DNA of 29,810 bases from JBBRVP01 sp038246785 (GCA_038246785.1 JBBRVP010000044.1:1-29810), one strand, 5' to 3'. Shown: positions 7,395 to 15,625, counted from the first letter of the stretch. The notes: a model not told the origin generated them from the letters alone. Made by a program: numbers and translations.

Positions 7395-7496
7395 CTACTT
7401 GCCCAGGCGGCGGCGCTGGACGCGGGTCTTCCGCAGCAGCTTGCGGTGCTTCTTCTTGGCCATGCGCTTGCGGCGCTTCTTGATGACGGAGCCCAC
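7395..7496 (-). CDS. 30S ribosomal protein bS22 (AURKAIP1/COX24 domain)
   Basis: A 33-residue very basic peptide reading MGSVIKKRRKRMAKKKHRKL and continuing RKTRVQRRRLGK. This is the small actinobacterial ribosomal protein bS22, which binds rRNA of the small subunit; the sequence is essentially the family consensus. It starts with GTG at 7494-7496, with GAGGA 7 nt upstream. It lies between the BldC-like gene and the epimerase gene, its standard place in actinobacteria. Confidence 0.93.
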   Translation of the reverse strand: MGSVIKKRRKRMAKKKHRKLLRKTRVQRRRLGK

Positions 7497-7545
7497 GGGG
7501 CGGTCCTCACTGATTCGGGCACAGGTGGAGAGCACGTGCGACTCC

Positions 7546-7551
7546 AGGGTA
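7546..7551 (-). promoter_or_regulatory. Possible -10 element for the bS22 gene
   Basis: TACCCT on the minus strand, about 50 nt upstream of the bS22 start, fits the actinobacterial TANNNT -10. It would give a short leader carrying the GAGGA ribosome-binding site. No good -35 hexamer is visible. Confidence 0.35.
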
Positions 7552-7564
7552 GCGCCCGCTGCGA

Positions 7565-7792
7565 TCAGCCCGTCTGGAAGTACGAGTCGCTCAGGTAGTC
7601 CTGCACCGCCTGCTCGGGGATGCGGAACGAGCGACCGACCTGCACCGCGGGCAGGGTGCCGGCGTGCACGAGCCTGTAGACGGTCATCTTCGACACGCGC
7701 ATGGTGGCGGCGACTTCGGCAACGGTCAGGAACGCCATCTGGCCAAGCCCTTGCCGCTGAACCTGCGCCGGCTCACGCTCGCGCTCAGTCAT
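7565..7792 (-). CDS. BldC-like MerR-type helix-turn-helix regulator
   Basis: A 75-residue protein with a single winged helix-turn-helix domain of the excisionase/MerR class. FLTVAEVAATMRVSKMTVYR (about residues 21-40) is the helix-turn-helix, and AVQVGRSFRIPEQAVQDYL is the wing and final helix. This is the BldC-type developmental regulator family, DNA-binding proteins without an effector domain that can bind cooperatively to direct repeats. The start chosen is ATG at 7790-7792; a shorter start at MAFLTV is possible. It is the first gene of the leftward block with bS22, epimerase and acyltransferase. Confidence 0.88.
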   Translation of the reverse strand: MTEREREPAQVQRQGLGQMAFLTVAEVAATMRVSKMTVYRLVHAGTLPAVQVGRSFRIPEQAVQDYLSDSYFQTG

Positions 7793-7916
7793 CTCGCACC
7801 GGCCTTCCGGCACGTGAACCGGGTCCGGCTTCCCCACCGGACAGCATCCGCGCACGTGCAGCCTCCGCAGAGTAGTGGCACCAGTGACAGGTGGGGAAGC
7901 GGCCGACTATGGCGAT

Positions 7917-7937
7917 CGCCGGGAAGGCCCCCCGGCG
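7917..7937 (-). terminator. GC hairpin directly after acuC
   Basis: cgccggg at 7917-7923 pairs with cccggcg at 7931-7937, a 7-bp stem with a 7-nt loop, immediately downstream of the acuC stop codon (7938-7940). No T tract follows, as is common for actinobacterial terminators. Confidence 0.45.
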
Positions 7938-9113
7938 TCACCAGTGCGGGTCGAGCCCGTGGTAGGGGAAGACCGCCGTACGGGTCGCTATCACTGCCCG
8001 GTCGAGAGGGTCGCCGGGGTCGTAGCCGGTCTCCCACGGCACGTACGAGGACTGCCCGCCGTCACCCATCCGCCGCGGTGCGACGGCCCCGTAGATGTGC
8101 GCGACCCGCGAGCGCCACCCCTCCGGCACGGGTGCCTCCGGGTCGACGGGACGGCCCGCCGCGATGGCGATGAGGTGGCTCCAGGCCCGCGGGACGACCT
8201 CCACGATGGCGTAACCGCCGCCTCCAGTCGCGAGCCAGCGACCGTCGGTCAGCTCGTGGGCGAGCTCGTGCAGGGCGAGGGAGGCCGCGCGCTGCCCGTC
8301 GATGGTGAGGGCCAGGTGGGCCAGCGGGTCCTCGACGTGGCTGTCGCAGCCGTGCTGGGTGACGAGGATCTGCGGCCGGAACGCGCGCAGCAGCGGTGGC
8401 ACCACCGCGTGGAACGCCCGCAGCCACCCGGCGTCGTCGGTGCCGGGGGGCAGGGCGACGTTGACGGCGCTGCCCTCGGCGCCGCGCCCACCCCACTCCT
8501 CCGGCAGTCCGGTGCCGGGGAACAGCGTCCGTGGCGACTCATGGAGGCTGATCGTCAGCACCGACGGGTCGTCGTAGAACACCTTCTGCACGCCGTCGCC
8601 GTGGTGCACGTCGACATCGACGTAGGCGATGCGCTCGGCACCGGCGTCCTGCAGGGCGCGGATCGCGACCGCGATGTCGTTGTAGACGCAGAACCCGCTG
8701 GCGTGGCCCGGCATGGCGTGGTGGAGACCGCCCCCGATGTTGACACCGTGCTCCACCTCGCGGGCCCAGACGGCGCGGGCGAGGCTCGCCGAGCCGCCCA
8801 CCGCGCGAGCCGTCGCCTCGTGCATGCCGGGGAAGCAGGGGTTGTCGTCGGTGCCGAGCCCGAACGCCAGCTCCTGCCGCCAGGGATCGGCGGCGCAGCG
8901 CCGGACGGCAGCCAGGTAGTCAGCGGTGTGCACGCTGAGCAGCTGCTCCTCGGTCGCCACCGGTGGGGAGACCACCTCGACCCCGTCGAGCGCGCCGAGC
9001 TCGCGGGCCAGCCGGATCGTGAGGTCGAGCCGGATCGGCGACATCGGGTGGCCGCGGCCGAAGTCGTAGCCGGTCATCGCGTCGTCCCATGCCACGCGCG
9101 CCCGCCCGCCCAT
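7938..9113 (-). CDS. acuC: Histone-deacetylase-family acetoin utilization protein AcuC
   Basis: A 391-residue zinc-dependent deacetylase of the histone deacetylase fold. Visible motifs are HHAMPGHASGFCVYND (substrate tunnel and catalytic His pair), DVDVHHGDGVQ (first zinc ligands Asp and His), QHGCDSHVEDPLAHL (third zinc-ligand Asp) and the GGGGYA loop. AcuC-type enzymes remove acetyl groups from proteins such as acetyl-CoA synthetase; that role is inferred from the family. I chose the ATG at 9111-9113 because the conserved N-terminus begins there and a TAAGGT -10 hexamer lies 8 nt upstream, implying a leaderless mRNA. It is divergent from the potassium uptake genes and shares a short intergenic region with them. 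Confidence 0.92.
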   Translation of the reverse strand: MGGRARVAWDDAMTGYDFGRGHPMSPIRLDLTIRLARELGALDGVEVVSPPVATEEQLLSVHTADYLAAVRRCAADPWRQELAFGLGTDDNPCFPGMHEATARAVGGSASLARAVWAREVEHGVNIGGGLHHAMPGHASGFCVYNDIAVAIRALQDAGAERIAYVDVDVHHGDGVQKVFYDDPSVLTISLHESPRTLFPGTGLPEEWGGRGAEGSAVNVALPPGTDDAGWLRAFHAVVPPLLRAFRPQILVTQHGCDSHVEDPLAHLALTIDGQRAASLALHELAHELTDGRWLATGGGGYAIVEVVPRAWSHLIAIAAGRPVDPEAPVPEGWRSRVAHIYGAVAPRRMGDGGQSSYVPWETGYDPGDPLDRAVIATRTAVFPYHGLDPHW

Positions 9114-9121
9114 GGCCCTCG

Positions 9122-9127
9122 ACCTTA
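9122..9127 (-). promoter_or_regulatory. Leaderless promoter -10 of acuC
   Basis: TAAGGT on the minus strand, 8 nt before the acuC ATG. Transcription would begin at or next to the start codon. Confidence 0.5.
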
Positions 9128-9164
9128 GTTGGCGGCCCGGCCGAACTCGCTCAGGTCGTTCTTC

Positions 9165-9170
9165 TAGGGT
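9165..9170 (+). promoter_or_regulatory. Leaderless promoter -10 of the potassium uptake operon
   Basis: TAGGGT lies 6 nt before the GTG at 9177. Back to back with the acuC -10, so the two promoters share their upstream region. Confidence 0.55.
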
Positions 9171-9176
9171 CGGCCC

Positions 9177-10514
9177 GTGGCCAGGGCGACGACAGGGCGG
9201 AGACCGGCCCGGATCCTTCCGCTGGCCTTCCTCGCGGCGATCGCCGTAGGCACCGCGCTGCTCTTGCTGCCGGAGGCCCGCAACGGGCCGGGACACGCGT
9301 CGTTCGTCGACGCGCTGTTCACCTCGACCTCCGCGGTCTGCGTGACCGGGCTCACCGTCGTCGACACCGCCACCTACTGGTCGGACTTCGGCCAGGCCGT
9401 CATCATCGGGCTGATCCAGGTCGGCGGCTTCGGTGTCATGACGCTCGCCTCGCTGCTGGGCCTGCTCGTGTCACGCCGGCTCGGCCTGCGCACGCGCATG
9501 GCCGCCGCGGAGGAGACCAAGACGATCGGGCTCGGTGACGTACGCCGGGTGCTGTTCGGCGTCGCGAAGGTGATGTTCGCCAGCGAGGCCGTCGTGGCTG
9601 TCGTGCTGACGCTGCGCTTCGCGACCGCGTACGACGAGCCGTTCGGCAACGCGGTCTGGCATGGCTCCTTCAACGCGGTGAGCGCGTTCAACAACGCCGG
9701 TTTCTCGCTGTGGAGCGACAACCTCGTCGGCTTCGTCAGCGATGCTTGGGTGTGCCTGCCGATCGCAGCCGCCGTCGTGGTCGGAGGCATCGGGTTCCCG
9801 GTGCTCTTCGAACTGCGCCACCAGGTGCGTACGCCCGGCTCCTGGTCGACCCACACCCGGCTGACGGTGTGGACCACCGCCGGACTGCTCGTGGTGGGCT
9901 TCGTCGCGGTGGCGGCGTTCGAGTGGACCAACCCCCGCACGCTCGGTGCCCTCGACGTGCCGGGCAAGCTGCTCGCCTCGGCGTTCCAGGCCGTCCAGCC
10001 GCGCACGGCCGGCTTCAACACACTCGACTACGGCGCGATGCGGGAGGAGACCTGGACCGTCACCGACGGCCTCATGTTCATCGGTGGCGGCAGCGCCGGC
10101 ACCGCGGGTGGGATCAAGGTCACCACGTTCGCCCTGCTGGGCTTCGTGATCCTTGCCCAGCTGCGCGGCGACGACGACGTGGTCGTCGCCAACCGGCGCA
10201 TGGACGTGCAGGTCGTGCGCCAGGCGCTGACGGTTGCGCTGCTCGGCGTCGGGTTGGTGGCGGTGGGCACGCTCAGCCTGCTCATGGTGACGCCGTTCCC
10301 GCTGAGCCGCGTCCTTTTCGAGGCGACGTCGGCCTTCGGCACCGTCGGGCTCAGCACCGGCATCACACCCGACCTCCCAGAACCCGCCCGGCTGGTGCTC
10401 GTGGCGCTGATGTTCATCGGTCGCGTGGGCACGGTGACGGCGGCCTCGGCGATGGCGCTGCGGCCCACCCGGCGGCTCTACCGGCTGCCGGAGTCGCGGC
10501 CGATCGTCGGCTGA
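9177..10514 (+). CDS. TrkH/KtrB-family potassium uptake channel subunit
   Basis: A 445-residue polytopic membrane protein that forms the ion-conducting subunit of a Trk/Ktr system. It shows the four pore-loop repeats of the superfamily: SAVCVTGLTVVD, FNAVSAFNNAGFSL, FQAVQPRTAGFNTL and FEATSAFGTVGLSTG, each with the selectivity-filter Gly. GGGSAGTAGGIK, a conserved gating-loop segment, follows the third repeat. Length is typical of KtrB. The GTG start follows a TAGGGT -10 by 6 nt. The RCK regulator gene lies 37 nt downstream, so the pair forms an operon. Whether it is sodium- or proton-coupled cannot be read here. Confidence 0.93.
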   Translation: MARATTGRRPARILPLAFLAAIAVGTALLLLPEARNGPGHASFVDALFTSTSAVCVTGLTVVDTATYWSDFGQAVIIGLIQVGGFGVMTLASLLGLLVSRRLGLRTRMAAAEETKTIGLGDVRRVLFGVAKVMFASEAVVAVVLTLRFATAYDEPFGNAVWHGSFNAVSAFNNAGFSLWSDNLVGFVSDAWVCLPIAAAVVVGGIGFPVLFELRHQVRTPGSWSTHTRLTVWTTAGLLVVGFVAVAAFEWTNPRTLGALDVPGKLLASAFQAVQPRTAGFNTLDYGAMREETWTVTDGLMFIGGGSAGTAGGIKVTTFALLGFVILAQLRGDDDVVVANRRMDVQVVRQALTVALLGVGLVAVGTLSLLMVTPFPLSRVLFEATSAFGTVGLSTGITPDLPEPARLVLVALMFIGRVGTVTAASAMALRPTRRLYRLPESRPIVG

Positions 10515-10551
10515 CCGCTGCCGGGCGGGTCGGGTGAGTACCGTGCCGCCC

Positions 10552-11229
10552 ATGGCGAGGAACGCCGGTCCCACTCCCGAGCACGACAGCGTCCTCGTCG
10601 TCGGGCTCGGCCGCTTCGGCATCGCCGTGGCCGAGTCGCTGATCGCCCTCGGTCACGAGGTCATGGCGGTCGACAGCCGCCCGGGCGTGTGTCAGCACAT
10701 GGCCAACCGGCTCACCCACGTCATCGAGGTCGACTCCACGAACGAGGAGGCGATGCGGCAGGTGGGCGTCCAGGAGTTCCGCCGGGCGGTCGTCGGCATT
10801 GGGACAGCGATCGAGGCGAGCGTGCTGACCACCGCCGTGCTCGTCGACCTGGACGTCCCCGAGATCTGGTCGAAGGCCATCACGCGCGAGCACGGGCGGA
10901 TCCTCGAGCGGATCGGGGCCCACCACGTGGTCTATCCGGAGTACGCCATGGGCGAGCGGGTCGCCCACCTCGTCACCGGCAAGATGATCGACTTCATCGA
11001 GTTCGACGACGGTTTCGCGATCGTCAAGACGCGGGCACCGCAGGAGTCGCTCGACCGGACCCTGGGCGAGTCGGCGTTGCGGTCGCACTACGGGGTCACC
11101 GTCGTCGGGACGAAAGCGCCCGGCCGCGACTTCACCTACGCGCGGCCAGAGACAGTCGTCCGCAAGGGAGACCTGCTCATCGTCTCCGGGCCAACGGACA
11201 AGGTCGAGCGCTTCGCCGGCATCACCTGA
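10552..11229 (+). CDS. TrkA/KtrA-type RCK regulator of potassium uptake
   Basis: A 225-residue cytosolic regulator. The N-terminal RCK_N domain has the nucleotide-binding motif VVGLGRFG (about residues 15-22) and the acidic end of the second strand in AVDSRP. The C-terminal RCK_C (TrkA_C) domain spans about residues 140-225. It gates the adjacent channel in response to nucleotides; in other Gram-positives RCK_C also binds c-di-AMP. I chose ATG 10552; GTG 10534 in the same frame would add six residues, and neither has a clear ribosome-binding site at ideal distance. It follows the channel gene by 37 nt. Confidence 0.92.
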   Translation: MARNAGPTPEHDSVLVVGLGRFGIAVAESLIALGHEVMAVDSRPGVCQHMANRLTHVIEVDSTNEEAMRQVGVQEFRRAVVGIGTAIEASVLTTAVLVDLDVPEIWSKAITREHGRILERIGAHHVVYPEYAMGERVAHLVTGKMIDFIEFDDGFAIVKTRAPQESLDRTLGESALRSHYGVTVVGTKAPGRDFTYARPETVVRKGDLLIVSGPTDKVERFAGIT

Positions 11230-11268
11230 GGGCGTATCAGCCCGCCCGCCGCCTGCTCCTCACCGTGA

Positions 11269-11294
11269 GCCGGCCCCCGGGGGGGAGGGCCGGC
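11269..11294 (+). terminator. GC-rich hairpin after the potassium uptake operon
   Basis: gccggccc at 11269-11276 pairs with gggccggc at 11287-11294, an 8-bp perfect stem with a 10-nt loop, 40 nt after the trkA stop. No T tract. It lies between convergent operons. Confidence 0.5.
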
Positions 11295-11362
11295 CCGAGA
11301 CTTGCGGAGGGCGACCTTCGCACCCCTCAGACGGGTGGGCGCAGCACCGACGGCACCCCGCA

Positions 11363-11385
11363 GGCCACGCCTCGTCGACGTGGCC
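11363..11385. terminator. Second hairpin between convergent trkA and proC
   Basis: ggccacg at 11363-11369 and cgtggcc at 11379-11385 form a 7-bp stem with a 9-nt loop. It could end proC transcription coming from the right. The rest of 11230-11439 holds no gene I can support. Confidence 0.35.
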
Positions 11386-11439
11386 CGCGGCCGGAGTCGG
11401 CGCTGGCCTCCCGGATCCGCCAGGTCGTGAAGGCCGGCC

Positions 11440-12240
11440 TCAGGCACCGGAGGCCAGGTCGCGAGAGCGGTCGCGGGCAGCCTCCATCGCGCTGAGGAAC
11501 GCCGCGCGGACCTTGTGGTCCTCCAGCTCGCGCAGGGCCGCCGCCGTCGTGCCGCCCGGCGAGGTGACGCGCTCGCGCAGCACCACCGGGTGTTCCTGGG
11601 TCTCGCGGAGCAGCTTGGCGGACCCAACGAGGGTCTGGACCACGAGCTCGGTAGCGGTCGAGCGCGGCAGCCCCAGGTGCACCCCCGCCTCGATCATCGC
11701 CTCGACGACGAAGAAGACGTACGCCGGCCCCGAACCACTGATCGCCGTCACCGCGTCCTGCTGCTTCTCCGGCACGCGCACCACCTTGCCCGTGGCGCGC
11801 AGCAGCTCCTCGGCCACACCCAGATGCGCCTCGTCGCAGTGCGACCCCGGCGAGATGGCCGCCATGCCCTCGTCGACGAGGGCTGGAGTGTTGGGCATGA
11901 CGCGCACGACGGGGACACCGGTCGACAGCCGCTGCTCGAGGAAGCCGGTGGTGATGCCGGCGGCCAGCGACACGACGAGCGTGCCGGGGCCGGTCGCCGG
12001 TGCGATCTCGGCGAGCAGGCTGTCCATGTCCTGCGGCTTGACGACGAGCACGAGGGTCTCGGCCTTGGCGGCTGCCTCGGCGTTGCCGAGCACGTCGACT
12101 CCGTAGCGCTCGCGCAGCTCGGCGGCCCGCTCCTCGCGGCGCTCGGTGAGCACGATCTCGTCGGCCCGCCGGCCCGCCCGCAGCAGTCCTGACAGCAGCG
12201 TCTCGCCCATGACGCCGGCGCCAAGGATCGCGATGGTCAC
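11440..12240 (-). CDS. proC: Pyrroline-5-carboxylate reductase
   Basis: A 266-residue enzyme that reduces pyrroline-5-carboxylate to proline with NAD(P)H, the last step of proline synthesis. The N-terminal Rossmann motif is AILGAGVMGE (about residues 4-13). VVKPQDM follows, then RVMPNTPA, and the family signature region contains ISGSGPAYVFFVVEAM and GVTSPGGTT-like ERVTSPGGTT. It has normal length. GTG start at 12238-12240, 4 nt after the proline dehydrogenase stop, so the two are co-transcribed. One enzyme oxidises proline and the other makes it, sharing the same intermediate. Confidence 0.95.
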   Translation of the reverse strand: MTIAILGAGVMGETLLSGLLRAGRRADEIVLTERREERAAELRERYGVDVLGNAEAAAKAETLVLVVKPQDMDSLLAEIAPATGPGTLVVSLAAGITTGFLEQRLSTGVPVVRVMPNTPALVDEGMAAISPGSHCDEAHLGVAEELLRATGKVVRVPEKQQDAVTAISGSGPAYVFFVVEAMIEAGVHLGLPRSTATELVVQTLVGSAKLLRETQEHPVVLRERVTSPGGTTAAALRELEDHKVRAAFLSAMEAARDRSRDLASGA

Positions 12241-12244
12241 CGGC

Positions 12245-13174
12245 TCAGCCCTTGGTGGCGAGCGCGCGCATGAAGAACGCGACGTTGGCGGGCCGCTCGG
12301 CGAGACGGCGCATGAAGTAGCCGTACCAGTCGTCGCCGTAGGGCAGGTAGACCCGGACGGTCTCGCCGAGTCCGGCCAGCCGGCGCTGCTCGTCGGGCCG
12401 GATGCCCAGCAGCATCTGGTATTCGTAGCTGCCCTTCTCGCGGCCGTTGCGGGTCGCCAGCGCTCCGGCGATCTCGACCAGCCGGGGATCGTGGCTGGCG
12501 ACCATGGGGTAGCCCTCGCCGGCCATCAGCACCTTGAGACAGCGCACGTAGGAGCGGTCGACGTCACGCTTGTCCTGGTAGGCGACCGTCGCCGGTTCGT
12601 TGTAGGCGCCCTTGCACAGGCGGACCCGCGAGCCGGCGTGGGCCAGGTCACGGCAGTCGCCCTCGGTTCGGTGCAGATAGGCCTGCAGCACCGCGCCTGC
12701 ATCCGGGAAGTCCTGCCGCAGCTCGCTCAGGATCGCCAGCGTCGAGTCGGTGGTGGTGTGGTCCTCCATGTCGAGGGTGACCGTCGTGCCGGCGTTGCGC
12801 GCCGCCTCCGCGATGTGTCGGGCATGGTCGAGCGCGATCTTCTCGCTGTCGCCGGGCAGTACCTGGCCGACCGCCGACAGCTTGACCGAGACCTCGGCCC
12901 AGCCACTGAGCCCATGTCCGGACAGCGCACGGAGGACGGCGATGTAGGCCTCGGCGACGGCCGTGGCCTGATCCTGGTCGGTGGTGTCCTCGCCGAGGTG
13001 GTCGATGCTCACCCGACGCCCGGAGTCGACCAGCTGCTGGGTCACCCGCACGGCGTCCTCGGTCGTCGCGCCGGCCACGAAGCGCTCGACGACGCCGCGG
13101 GTCAGCGGGAAGCCCTCAATCCCGGCACGGACAGCAGTACTCCTGGACGCGGACAGCAGCACGTCGCGCAGCAC
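12245..13174 (-). CDS. Proline dehydrogenase (PutB/PRODH type)
   Basis: A 309-residue flavoenzyme with a TIM-barrel PRODH domain, oxidising proline to pyrroline-5-carboxylate. Recognisable segments are VSVKLSAVG, TLDMEDHTTTD, LQAYLHRT, RLCKGAYNEP, VASHDPRL, EYQMLLGIRP, VYLPYGDDWYGYFMRRLAERP; the last holds the paired Arg residues that bind the substrate carboxylate. It is a free-standing short enzyme, not a PutA fusion. I chose the GTG at 13172-13174 because GGAGGAGG lies about 5 nt upstream; the frame is open to 13213. proC follows after 4 nt. Confidence 0.93.
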   Translation of the reverse strand: MLRDVLLSASRSTAVRAGIEGFPLTRGVVERFVAGATTEDAVRVTQQLVDSGRRVSIDHLGEDTTDQDQATAVAEAYIAVLRALSGHGLSGWAEVSVKLSAVGQVLPGDSEKIALDHARHIAEAARNAGTTVTLDMEDHTTTDSTLAILSELRQDFPDAGAVLQAYLHRTEGDCRDLAHAGSRVRLCKGAYNEPATVAYQDKRDVDRSYVRCLKVLMAGEGYPMVASHDPRLVEIAGALATRNGREKGSYEYQMLLGIRPDEQRRLAGLGETVRVYLPYGDDWYGYFMRRLAERPANVAFFMRALATKG

Positions 13175-13297
13175 GGCGACCTCCTCCCGGTCCGGCCCCG
13201 CCGCGGACGCCACAGTGGCGCCGTGGCCGCCGGCCCGGCCCAGGCTACGGCGTAGCGCAGCACGGGGTCACCGCAGACGGGGGCCGCGAGCAGGCGG

Positions 13298-14188
13298 TCA
13301 CGACGGTGCGTGCCGGGGCACCAGCTCGGCCGAGCCGCCGTACGGCCCGACGGCGTAGAGCGTGTCGCGCTCCGCAGCCAGGTCGCCACGCGAGGCGAGG
13401 TGCAGGCGGGTGAACGCCAGCGCCTCGGCCAAGTCGGTCTCCCGCTGCTCGCGGTCCTTGGTCCGGCGCGTGCTCACCTCGAGGACGACCGAGCCGGCCC
13501 AGTCGGCGGCCGCGAGCCGGCCAAGCAGCTCGGCGCAGGGCTGCGTGCCACGCCCCGGTACGAGGTGCTCGTCACGAGGGGACCCGGTGCCGTCGGCCAG
13601 GTGGAGGTGGGCCATCCGGTCGCCGAGGTCCTCGGCCATAGCCAGCGCGTCGGAGCCGGAGACCGCGGTGTGGGACAGGTCGAGCGTGCAGTGCTCGTAG
13701 TCGTGCTCGCAGGGGTCCCACCCCGGGGCGTACGCCGGGATCTCGCGGCTGCGGGCCCGCCAGGGATACATGTTCTCGACGGCGACGACGACCCCGTGTT
13801 CCTCGAACAGGCTGCGTACGCCGGCGACGAACCCGCGGGCGTAGTCACGCTGCCAGCGGAAGGGCGGATGCACCACCACGACGCCGGCCCCGAGCTCGGC
13901 TGCCGCCGCGACGGCCCGCCGCAGGCGCTCCCAGGGATCGGAGGACCACACCCGCTGGGTCACGAGAAGACACGGCGAGTGGACGGACACGACGGGCACC
14001 TGGTGCAGGTCGGAGAGGGCGCGGACCGCGTCCACCGACTGCGAGACCGGGTCGGTCCACACCATGAGCTCGACCCCGTCGTAGCCAAGCCGGGCTGCCG
14101 CCTCGAAGGCGTCGGCAGTGGACTCGGGATAGCTCGAGGCCGTGGAGAGGGCGACCCGCGCCGGTGGCACCCGCACTCCACCGTCCAT
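13298..14188 (-). CDS. Sugar phosphate isomerase/epimerase (AP endonuclease family 2 TIM barrel)
   Basis: A 296-residue protein with the xylose-isomerase-like TIM-barrel pattern: RLGYDGVELMVW near the N-terminus, VVSVHSPC, VVVHPPFRW, VAVENMYPW (metal-binding Glu), TLDLSHTAVSG, HLHLADG (metal-binding His) and VVLEVSTR (final Glu). The fold uses divalent metal ions and covers sugar isomerases, epimerases and endonuclease IV. The substrate is unknown. It is the counterpart of the TIM-barrel protein near ppx and proC in mycobacteria (Rv0498 type). The ATG at 14186-14188 lies 6 nt after a TACCCT hexamer. Confidence 0.85.
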   Translation of the reverse strand: MDGGVRVPPARVALSTASSYPESTADAFEAAARLGYDGVELMVWTDPVSQSVDAVRALSDLHQVPVVSVHSPCLLVTQRVWSSDPWERLRRAVAAAAELGAGVVVVHPPFRWQRDYARGFVAGVRSLFEEHGVVVAVENMYPWRARSREIPAYAPGWDPCEHDYEHCTLDLSHTAVSGSDALAMAEDLGDRMAHLHLADGTGSPRDEHLVPGRGTQPCAELLGRLAAADWAGSVVLEVSTRRTKDREQRETDLAEALAFTRLHLASRGDLAAERDTLYAVGPYGGSAELVPRHAPS

Positions 14189-14194
14189 GCGGCC

Positions 14195-14200
14195 AGGGTA
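14195..14200 (-). promoter_or_regulatory. Leaderless promoter -10 of the TIM-barrel gene
   Basis: TACCCT on the minus strand, 6 nt before the ATG at 14188. The same arrangement is seen at several other genes in the window. Confidence 0.5.
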
Positions 14201-14243
14201 CGTGGCTGCGTGCGGCGTCCCGGGACGTCAGCGAGCCGGCAGG

Positions 14244-14473
14244 TCAGGTCAAGGACAGCCGCTCGGTCGGCTGTCCAGTGATGTGGGCGATGAGGTCGAC
14301 GCCCCTATCCAGGTGCAGGACGGTGAGCCCGGACAACTCGGCGGTGGCCGCGACAAGGAGATCCGCCACCGACGGTGCGCGGTGGCTTCCGCGGTCCGCG
14401 AGCAGCATCTGGACCTCGACGGCGCGGTCCTCGATGGCGGGGGTCTGGATGTGTCGATGAGCCTGTCGCTCAC
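14244..14473 (-). pseudogene. VapC-type PIN toxin, internally deleted and frameshifted
   Basis: Two pieces of a PIN-domain ribonuclease toxin in different frames. The start piece is GTG AGC GAC..., giving VSDRLIDTS at 14447-14473, the usual toxin N-terminus with the first catalytic Asp. Its GTG overlaps the antitoxin TGA (GTGA), as in intact vapBC pairs. The second piece, in another frame down to 14244, reads AIEDRAVEVQMLLADRG, then PSVADLLVAATAELSGLTVL and HLDRGVDLIAHITGQPTERL, the toxin C-terminal half. The middle, roughly 60 residues with the other acidic residues, is gone. The toxin should be inactive. Confidence 0.75.
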
Positions 14474-14693
14474 TCCCAGGCACCGTCCATGACCTGGGCA
14501 TCGGTGAGGTCGACGAGGGTCTCGGCGAACTCGCTGAGGTCGGCGACGCTGACCGGATGCGCGGCGGTCACGGCTTCCTGCGCCAGCCGACGACGCAGGC
14601 ATTCACTCCTGAAAAGGCCCAGTAGAGCTGCGCCGGCGTTCAGTGCCGCGATCACCAGCGGGAACACGCCCTGATCGCGCAGGGCGTCCTCAC
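14470..14693 (-). pseudogene. VapB-type antitoxin, degraded at its 5' end
   Basis: The frame ending with TGA at 14470-14472 encodes GLFRSECLRRRLAQEA, HPVSVADLSEFAETLVDL and AQVMDGAWE, the pattern of VapB/FitA-type ribbon-helix-helix antitoxins (usually LGLSRSEYLRRRLA...). Upstream the same frame reads DALRDQGVFPLVIAALNAG, resembling the usual SDVLIRDVP start. A GTG at 14691-14693 that overlaps the ppx stop (GTGA) would be the natural start but is one base out of frame. A start at GTG 14667 would give 65 residues lacking the N-terminal DNA-binding strand. It is probably a relic with its partner toxin. Confidence 0.65.
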
Positions 14694-15619
14694 CCGGACG
14701 CGAGCTGGTCGAGCCGGCGCAGGATCATGCCCTCGCGCAGCGCCCAGGGGCAGACGTCGGCGACGTCGACCTCGAACAGGTCCATCGCGGCGTCGGCCAC
14801 GATCGCCCCGGCGAGCACCTGCTCTGCGCGCCCGGAGGAGATGCCCGGCAGCTGGGCCCGCTTGGCCGCCGACGCTTTGGCCAGCCGCGGGATGAGCTCG
14901 GCGAGGTCGCCGGCCCGCAGGGTGCGCGCGACGTACGGCCCGTCGAGCTGCGGTGCAGCGCCACAGGCCCGGGCGAGCTGCTTGAAGGTCTTGCTGGACA
15001 CCACGCAGCGGTCCGGGCTCCCGGCGCGCACGACGTCGCCCACCACCGACGCCACCTGCGCGCGCACGTGCCGGCGTAGCGCGCGCAGCTCGTCGGGCGA
15101 CGGCGGGTCGGCGGGGAGCCACTGGCGGGTCAGCCGACCGGCGCCGAGCGGCCGGGAGACCGCCACATTCGGCGTCTCGTCGATGCCGTTGGCGATCTCC
15201 AGTGAGCCGCCACCGATGTCGATGCACAGGAGCCGGCCGGCCGACCAGCCGAACCACCGGCGTACGGCGAGAAAAGTCAGCCGCGCCTCGTCCTCCCCGG
15301 GGAGGACGACGAGGTCGACCCCGGTCTCGGCCCGCACGCGGGCGAGTACCTGCTCAACGTTGGTCGCCTCGCGCAGGGCAGACGTCGCGAAGGCCAGCAG
15401 CGACTCGGCGCCCTTGTCCTCGGCGACCTGCAACGCCTCGGAGATGAAGGCGATCAACCGCTTGACGCCTTCGGCGCGGATCGCGCCGCCGGCGAGCAGC
15501 TCGGCGAGCCGCAGCTCCGTCTTGTGCTTGTAGGCCGGCGTCGGGTGGCCGCCGGGATGGGCGTCGACGAGCATGAGGTGGACGGTGTTGGACCCCACGT
15601 CCAGCACGCCGAGCCGCAT
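14690..15619 (-). CDS. Ppx/GppA family phosphatase (exopolyphosphatase)
   Basis: A 309-residue protein of the ASKHA fold. The first phosphate loop is DVGSNTVHLMLVD (about residues 7-19), the catalytic Glu lies in PGEDEARLTF, and the second phosphate loop is IDIGGGSLEI. Members hydrolyse polyphosphate or convert pppGpp to ppGpp. Length matches the short two-domain form (mycobacterial PPX1, Rv0496), lacking the HD domain of E. coli Ppx. The ATG at 15617-15619 lies 6 nt after a TACGTT -10 hexamer. It is divergent from the DUF3109 gene, as in mycobacteria. The stop overlaps the start of the broken antitoxin. Confidence 0.92.
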   Translation of the reverse strand: MRLGVLDVGSNTVHLMLVDAHPGGHPTPAYKHKTELRLAELLAGGAIRAEGVKRLIAFISEALQVAEDKGAESLLAFATSALREATNVEQVLARVRAETGVDLVVLPGEDEARLTFLAVRRWFGWSAGRLLCIDIGGGSLEIANGIDETPNVAVSRPLGAGRLTRQWLPADPPSPDELRALRRHVRAQVASVVGDVVRAGSPDRCVVSSKTFKQLARACGAAPQLDGPYVARTLRAGDLAELIPRLAKASAAKRAQLPGISSGRAEQVLAGAIVADAAMDLFEVDVADVCPWALREGMILRRLDQLASG

Positions 15620-15625
15620 GGCGGG

